A DNA stretch of 64,000 nucleotides. Source: Oikopleura dioica. Its lineage: Eukaryota > Chordata > Appendicularia > Copelata > Oikopleuridae. Location of the stretch: contig OU015567.1 in the NCBI GenBank assembly GCA_907165135.1, positions 13,087,001 to 13,151,000 of the forward strand, in the 5' to 3' direction. Positions 57,799 to 64,000 of the stretch are shown piece after piece. Position 1 is the stretch's first letter. The number at the start of each line of letters is the position of its first letter. Below the pieces are notes generated by a model. It was not told where the DNA came from, searched no databases, and was given only the letters and a program-made list of their open reading frames with translations. The position numbers were made by a program, and so were the translations under genes.

Positions 57799-58541
57799 AT
57801 GAACAAAAGCCAGTGCTGCGCCGCTGCTAATGAGTGCCAAGAAGAAACGTCGCAAAATAGCCGTCAATCCGGCCCTGGCCAAGGTCGGAGAGTGCGGCCC
57901 GCAGTGTAAGAAAAGACAAATGGCCAACAAAATGATTATGGACAATGACAAACGACAAGTAAGTTCACCTCCTTTTTTCTAATGAAAACTTCAATCCCCA
58001 TTTCAGAGCTTCTCGAATCGGCTCCAAGCTCCAACCCTGGTCACTTTGGACGAACCAGGAGCACTTCTGCCCGAGCTAGGCGAGGAAACTGCGATCGATG
58101 TCAATGTCCATGGAGTTTGCCACGCACTACAATTTGGTATGACAAGTTCAACGAGCGAACCGATTTCTGACTGTCTTTTTTAGAATGCCTGCTTTTTGAA
58201 AAAGCAAAGGTGATCGTCGTGGAGGGCAATTCCGAGGCTACAGCTTCAAAACAGGCTTTCGTCGAACTTCTGAGGTAAGAAGAGGAATTCTATTATTGAT
58301 GGAAGTTGACCATACATATGTATAGTTTTTGCGAAGACGAGTTACAGTATCAAAGCTGCATGATGGCGATCCCCAAGAATCGATCGGACCTTCGAACGAC
58401 AGGTACACCTACTAGCATCATTAAAACAAAATTCTTATGGCCTATTTAGTTCGAAATTTGTGTCAATTTCTTGACTTCGAGCTCATCCCTCCCGCCGCCG
58501 GTTGGAGCGAGGATCACATCTATCTCGCCTTGGACTTCTGA
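57799..58541 (+). CDS. Ornithine decarboxylase antizyme, probable +1 frameshift gene
   Basis: Main frame: exons to 57958, 58007-58136, 58184-58274, 58326-58402 and 58450-58541, in phase throughout. The C-terminal half, FVELLSFCEDELQYQSCMMA, PKNRSDLRT, FLDFELIPP and IYLALDF, matches the antizyme fold (human LLEFAEEQLR, KNREDRAALL, FLGFEIVRP). Antizyme binds ornithine decarboxylase and sends it to the proteasome, limiting polyamines. A short ORF1 from ATG 57799 ends at TAA 57907-57909, and the main frame is exactly +1 to it, the classical antizyme layout. The main frame also has its own ATG at 57830, so an unshifted 172-residue product is possible. Confidence 0.82.
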
Positions 58542-59310
58542 GCTTCTTGTTCAAATCTCCGAATCTTCTGCTCCTCAATGTTCATCTCTAAATGTTCAAA
58601 ATTAAACTTTAACAACACGAATAATGAAGATTACCATCATCTCATTACAAAATAGCCTCGTTTTCTCGTCGTTCCAATTCTCAATTTTTTTAATCCAGAT
58701 TCATAAATCAGCGTTTTCACGGCGATAAATTCAAGTTTTATTTAATAAGATAGGCATCAAGAAAACGAACCATCAAATGTCGCCTCAAGATCAAAGTTAA
58801 TTTTTCATTTTTCTTCAAATTTAATTTAAATTTCTAAAAGATTTTTAGAAATTCGACTATTCATTTTTACTAATAATAACTGATGTTTTATGGCTCATTT
58901 CAAGCGCGCTTATGTCTTTTACTCGGTTTTCAAATTTCAAATTGTTCATTTTTGTCAAGTTTATTCTCCAGTTTCTCAAGTTCTTAAGTTTTCTCATCTC
59001 CTTTCCGAATAATAAACTTTTGACCGTTCTTAATATTTATCATCTGCGTGTCTTACTTTTGAATATAAAAAGTGGATGATTGATTGACTGATATTCGGAA
59101 TCAATCAAATTTCCACGTAAGCTGTCGGAATAAGGGCGCGCTTTTGTCACTTGGAGTGTTTATCCCCAATTGTTGGGTACAGTCGTTTTTTGAAGAAAAA
59201 ATAAGTAACGCGCCACGGGCGAAATCTTCTTTTTTTGGCAACGGAAGAAACTTTTTCACTTTTTGCGATCTAAAAATAGAGTTGAAAAGAAAACGCGGAA
59301 GGGGCAGAAA
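58542..59310. other. Intergenic, AT-rich
   Basis: About 770 bp between antizyme and PARD3, mostly AT-rich with no recognisable coding, RNA or repeat feature. Confidence 0.55.
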
Positions 59311-59367
59311 ATGAGAGCAAATTTTCAAAACGAATATCCGTTCAGAAATGAGAGAATTATTGAAAAG

Positions 59368-62300
59368 ATGAAAGTTACAATCGCTTTCGGGTACACCAGG
59401 GTCGTTGTGCCAAGTCAATCGAGCCAGACTGTTCACGAACTTATGCAACAAGGTATGGAAATTCGATATATATTGGGACCTTTGACCTCAAATCTCAATT
59501 TTACGAGGTTTGAAGTATAAGGGTCCGTCAAATAAAGTGACCTAAAAAGATCGAATTTGATGTCTTTTATGAAAAATTATTGTTTTTAATTCTATTTTTA
59601 TAATTGTTCTTTTGAAGCTGCCTACCGCTATCTGAAATTGCTCAACAAAAACTGCCATGTATTCAAATTGGAAACTTCGGACGGCGCCCTGCTGTGCGGC
59701 GACGATTTGGTTCAAGACGTCGTTGACGACAAAGAAATCCTCGTCGCAGTCTACGACGAAGAAGAAGAAACACTAGAGGACACGACACCTGGGCTGATGT
59801 CCTCGCCTTATTGCCACCCGCGGCTGGCCGGAGAAGCTTCCCTCGGACTCAGTCCCATTCAGAATCCGAACCATCAAAGGTGAGAAAATGTCGGACGCGG
59901 AAGTCGCCGAGCTTTGAAGAGCAGATTTTTAACACCCCGAAAGGAGCTAATTTTACATCCGCGGGAGAAAGATGAGTGATTCATCATCCCTTCGAATAAT
60001 CCTTCTGATCTGCTCGTGACTCATCAACCGATCCCATGACCGGGTGAAAGGAGAATGACTGTGTTTTAGGCTTCAAGAGGAACCGGCTACTTCGAGTCCA
60101 CTGAACTCCATCGCGGAAATATCCACTTTCTCCCGCGGTGGAATGAATAGATCGAGACATTCCCTGAGAAGCAGCGAGTTTGACTATGAAAAGTTCCGCA
60201 GCGAAGGACACAATTTAGACGAGAACAAAGACGACGAGGGATTTTACTCGGACGCAACGATTTCAGTCTATTTTCAGGTTTGTAAATTGCGTCAAAGTTG
60301 ATAAGATGATTCAAATCAAGTGAATCTTTTCTTGATAGACAGTAAGTTTAATGAGTTTGATTCAGCATTCAACTATTTTGAAAATCAACCGAGATCCTCG
60401 TGATGAGATGAGAATCGAATTCAGCGATTGGAAAAGCTCAAGATCTGATGGAGCAGTTTTGGGACTCAAAGTTGCTTCAGTCAGAAATGCCAATAGAGAG
60501 CAGTTCTTTTTTCCTGGCGACGGAATTCTAGAAGGTCAGGGGTTGATTTTATTGTTACAGTCGGTTCGATCCTGTCAGTTATTGACCCAGTTACAGTAAA
60601 CAACATTTCGCTTGCCTCTGGATCGCTCAGGAATGGTTCACGAGGATTATTCTGTAGACTGCGAAATGCAGTATTTCACGAAACAGCGCCAATAATATTT
60701 TCTCTTAGGGGGTATTATTGACTCAATTTGTCTATGTCTACTCTGACGTGACGCAGCTTCATTTTTTAACTGCTCGTGAGCCAAGGTGTTAGTTCACGAA
60801 ACGAATTTGTTCAAAAAGCATTCAAAGAGCCTTCAATCGTACTCAGAGTGGTGACGCAAGACGTCATTCAAGAGATACAATCACTGGAATCGAGGTTAGT
60901 CCAGTTTAAACTTTCCAATCGCTCGTAAAAATAGCTTTATGTCTCATTTCCGCAGGCTTTTATTTTATTATTTACGCCTTTATTTTCTGAGTTATGACTC
61001 GATGAGTGAAAAGAGAAGCTTTGTAATGTAGCTTTTTATATAGAAACTTGCATTTTTCTTACTAGATCTTTTCAGTCTTATGTCCGATGATGCTCGCGAC
61101 GAGCAACATCTTGAGAATTCCTCAAATTTCGAGCTCAAAGCCGCTACAAATGTAATAAACGCGAATAGAAGAACAGGACGCTGGAAAAAGCTGGAGATAG
61201 AAGTCTTCAAAGGAAACAGCGGCCTGGGATTCACAATTACTTCCAGAGACACTGCTCTTTCAGGTACCTTTTCTTCATGAATTTGATGGATATTGTTTGT
61301 CCAGCGAACCGAGGAGTATCGCCGTTGATTGTGAATCGAATTCTACCCGACAGTGCAGCTCAATCCAGCGACTTACAGATAGGCGACAAGCTACTGAGCA
61401 TCAATGGCGACGATATTTCCTCACTGACTCAATCCCAAGTCGTGAAACTCTTAAAAGCATGTCCAAGCGGTGCTTTGGTTTCGCTAGGAATCTCCCGCCA
61501 AGTTCGAAAGGAGCGAAAATGCGCGCCAGAATCAGAAAACGAAGAAGATAAATTCACAGTTCACTCAAAAGTCTTGGAAATGTTCAAAGGCCCAACCGAA
61601 GTGTGCTCATTCAATATTCCGATGGTGAACACGAGTTTGGGCATTCAGCTGAAAGGAACTAATTCCGATAAACATTCCACGCTTTCTGGTTTATTCGTTG
61701 ACAAAATTTTAACGACAGGCGCTGCGTTCAAGGTTAGTACCGGTAGAAATCGGGCTGCGGGCTGAATACGATCACTAGAAATAAAATAGAAAGGAATTTT
61801 TTCATTTGATAGTTGCCTTTATGGTCGAAAATATTTTCTCTAATGAATTTTGAAATATTCGTTAGCAAGTTGTGTAGATCTGCTCCATTCAGTTGTACTC
61901 CTACAGGGTCCAAGTAAAGTCCATCCATGTTCTTGAATTTGTCGCTCCAGACCTTTACATCATCGAGAATCTCTTCAAAAATTAGTGATCAGAAAGAATT
62001 GATATCGAGTGGTACCGTTCATATTTCGTTGTTGAAAATCAGCGTCGACATATCCCAGGACTTGGGTTTGACCTGAAGTCGCAGAATCTACACAGGCCTG
62101 GATCGCTTCGATTTCTGTGTCGTCGATTTTTACTGGAGCATCTCGTGTCTGAGTTTCGATTTAATAAGCATTCGACTTTCTTGCCCTGATTTCTTACCTG
62201 AACCACGATATTCACATTGGGTCCCCCATGGCGTAAGCTGAGCCAGAATGAGTCTCTGCACTTTTTCTCCCCGGTATGATCCTAGAAAGTTTTCTTTACA

Positions 62301-63951
62301 CTGCCCTGTTTTCTTTACATTACCTCGTCGACAGACGGCCAGAAAAAGAGAGGAACATAGAGTTTCTGTTTCGGAGCACATTCTGGAGGAAGCGGAATTT
62401 CAGCCTCAACAGGGTCGGTTGTTATTCCTTCCAGCGCGTCGTTCATGCTGTCCATGATTGTTTGGATTAGTTCTTGGTTTGATGAGTGACCGACTCCATG
62501 TGGCTCTTGCGGGGATGATGTAGGGTAGGTCTTGAGAATATCATAACGGGTTGAATGAGGTTATTATACAGTACCTGAATTGATACTGGGTAATGATGAT
62601 CAGCGTCATTAGCGTTATGGACATCAACGAGTGGCACGGGCGCGACGTTGTCATTGATGTGAATACCATTCTGGGAGAAAGTTGGGACGAGTTCTATTTT
62701 GCCACTTGCACATTCTTCTCGTGTATCTTGAAAGTGCCGAAGCGATTTATCTTTCGCGATGCATCTGTTTTTGTACTCCTCGATCTCGCACTGCACACCC
62801 CCTTTATTTCATTGAAATTAACTTATTTTTCTGAGTAGACTTACCATCGAAACAACAAGCACAGTTATTTCCTAGTTCAGGTTTCCATTCACACACGCAA
62901 GATGATTTCTTTTTCGTCCAAATTTTAAAAGGAGCCAGTTCAGAATTATCTGCTGTGCAGATATTTTTATCGAGGCAGTCATAGCATCGATGTTTGTTGT
63001 GAATTCCGCATTGACACGCTCCCTATGATTTTCCATTTTCAATCATATGAAACTCGACTTACATTGACGCATTCTGCACAATCGGTCCTTGTCTTATCGA
63101 AATCACAGATTCCATCGGAGTATTTCTTCACAAAAATCTCCAAGGCTTCTCATCATCATCGTCGTGCATACCCACCATGTGTCTTGATGGAGAAAACGAG
63201 CTATCAATCTTTCCGATCTTTAAAAATATCGAAAATATTGTCAATTTTTTCATTTTTCGTGCTTCTCTCACTTTGTTCTTAGGCTAAGGCCAGTTTCTAC
63301 AAGTACCTTTTCTGGACTACATGAATAATAAAGCGAGCTACCGGACATTAGAAGCTGATTAAACATTTGCAATGCCCCTTGTAGTACTCGGCAAAGATCA
63401 CTGTTATTAATTTTCAGTGAAATAACACGTTAGAAGGGAAATTGCTCGTGACGCATTATTTTAGGACGGGCGGATCAAGGAAAACGACAAGATTCTCGCC
63501 ATTAATAATCATTCCCTGCACGGATATGGTGAGTTCATCTTTTTCTTTATCTCTTCAAATTGATTTCTTTAGACAATGAAACAGCACTAGAAGTCATCCG
63601 CCAAAACCTCGCGAGTTATAGTCGCTCCGAAGTTCTCATAAAAGTCGAAAGACCAAAAACATCTGTAAAGAAATCACTCTCATACCCAAACTCGTTCGTC
63701 ATTTCAAAGGTATCTCTCCTCCAGAATACGATTTTTACAACTTTCTCAGCCTCATTCACCCCGGAAAACCGACTCACTTCCTCGACAGTTCAACGATTCG
63801 TACATTATGGCAACTCAGCACGGCATCCGTACATTCTCACTCGACTCCAATTCCGCAAAATCCGGTATCAATAGATCGCAAAGCCTGCACGAGTGCAACT
63901 CCGCTCAAAACAAAATCATCAATAAATGCGATTCAATGAGTTATATAGGTA
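59368..63951 (+). CDS. PARD3: PAR-3 polarity protein, 5' part (continues beyond window)
   Basis: MKVTIAFGYTRVVVPSQSS matches the PAR-3 N-terminal oligomerisation domain (human MKVTVCFGRTRVVVPCGDG); VVDDKEILVAVYDEEEE closes it. Another in-frame ATG lies at 59311. Three PDZ domains follow: PDZ1 around 60364-60890, interrupted by introns; PDZ2 (GNSGLGFTITSRD, IGDKLLSINGDD) at 61190-61500; PDZ3 (SLGIQLKG, then NDKILAINNHSLHGYDNETA) at 61600-63650, split by a 1,732-bp intron (61733-63464). A Ser-rich segment (INRSQSLHECN) runs to the window end. PAR-3 scaffolds the apical PAR-6/aPKC complex. Acceptor and donor sites are GT-AG where I could check. Confidence 0.92.
61734..63253 (-). CDS. Secreted Cys-rich protein with spherulin-4-like domain, nested in PARD3
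   Basis: Antisense gene entirely inside the largest PARD3 intron. Start MKKLTIFSIFLKIGKIDS (signal-like) at 63253. Then come Cys-rich exons (GICDFDKTRTDCAECVN, GACQCGIHNKHRCYDCLDK, WKPELGNNCACCFDG), an acidic/His linker, and a C-terminal domain reading YVPLFFWPSVDE, NVNIVVQTRDAP, QVLGYVDADFQQRNM, WSDKFKNMDGLYLDP. The VLGYVD and W...MDGLYLD motifs match the spherulation-specific family 4 (TIM-barrel-like, secreted). About eight exons with GT-AG introns; the junction after the first exon is very short and uncertain. The TAA at 61734-61736 overlaps the PARD3 5' splice site. Confidence 0.72.
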
Positions 63952-64000
63952 CTGCTTGTCAATACGTATACTTGAACACAAAGCTTGATTTCGATCTTGA

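Overview
The window is nuclear DNA of a larvacean tunicate, almost certainly Oikopleura dioica. The decisive signal is two copies of a 40-nt exon beginning ACTCATCCCATTTTTGAG and followed by GTAAG, which I recognise from memory as the O. dioica spliced leader (SL). Each copy lies downstream of a 5S rRNA gene. Other features agree: many introns of 37-50 bp, occasional G*-AG introns (GA-AG, GG-AG, GC-AG), very short intergenic gaps, operon-like runs with a 3' splice acceptor just before each ATG, and chordate-type genes (claudin, Gla protein, ZP protein, PAR-3).

Layout. 1-10.7 kb: a partial cadherin-repeat protein, a tyrosine kinase, a secreted vWA-like protein, two unrecognised genes, a sulfotransferase, and a ZP-domain gene with a 392-bp hAT-type MITE (8-bp target duplication) in what reads as coding exon. 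10.7-19.3 kb: three tandem paralogues of an unfamiliar family (HTH-like N-terminus, Hsp20-like middle, homeodomain-like C-terminus). Between the second and third sits a ~3-kb palindrome, 5S-SL-foldback element ... foldback element-SL-5S. 20.8-27.1 kb: a claudin, a small Ala-rich protein with a TATA box, and a class A GPCR.

27.3-36.9 kb (minus strand): a five-gene operon, in transcription order STKLD1-like kinase, AUP1, UBAC2, a SUMO-motif/Cys-motif protein, TTC14. AUP1 and UBAC2 act in the same ER-associated degradation and lipid-droplet system. 37.6-41.0 kb (plus): operon of a Tctex1-type dynein light chain, CAMLG/GET2 and AGXT2. 41.3-47.6 kb: a MITE, PREB/SEC12, CDC5L and PSMA2. 47.7-48.8 kb: two further hAT-type MITEs with perfect 8-bp target duplications.

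50.4-52.5 kb: RPL39, POLR3F (apparent 1-base frame break) and RPLP1 in a tight run. 52.7-64 kb: a transmembrane Gla-domain protein with a gamma-carboxylation propeptide, a small membrane protein on the opposite strand, a RING/coiled-coil protein, an ornithine decarboxylase antizyme with the expected overlapping +1 ORF layout, and the 5' two-thirds of PARD3/PAR-3. The largest PARD3 intron carries a complete antisense nested gene for a secreted spherulin-4-like protein.

Exon coordinates were worked out by hand from splice signals, reading frame and family knowledge. CDS spans given here run from start to stop and include introns.
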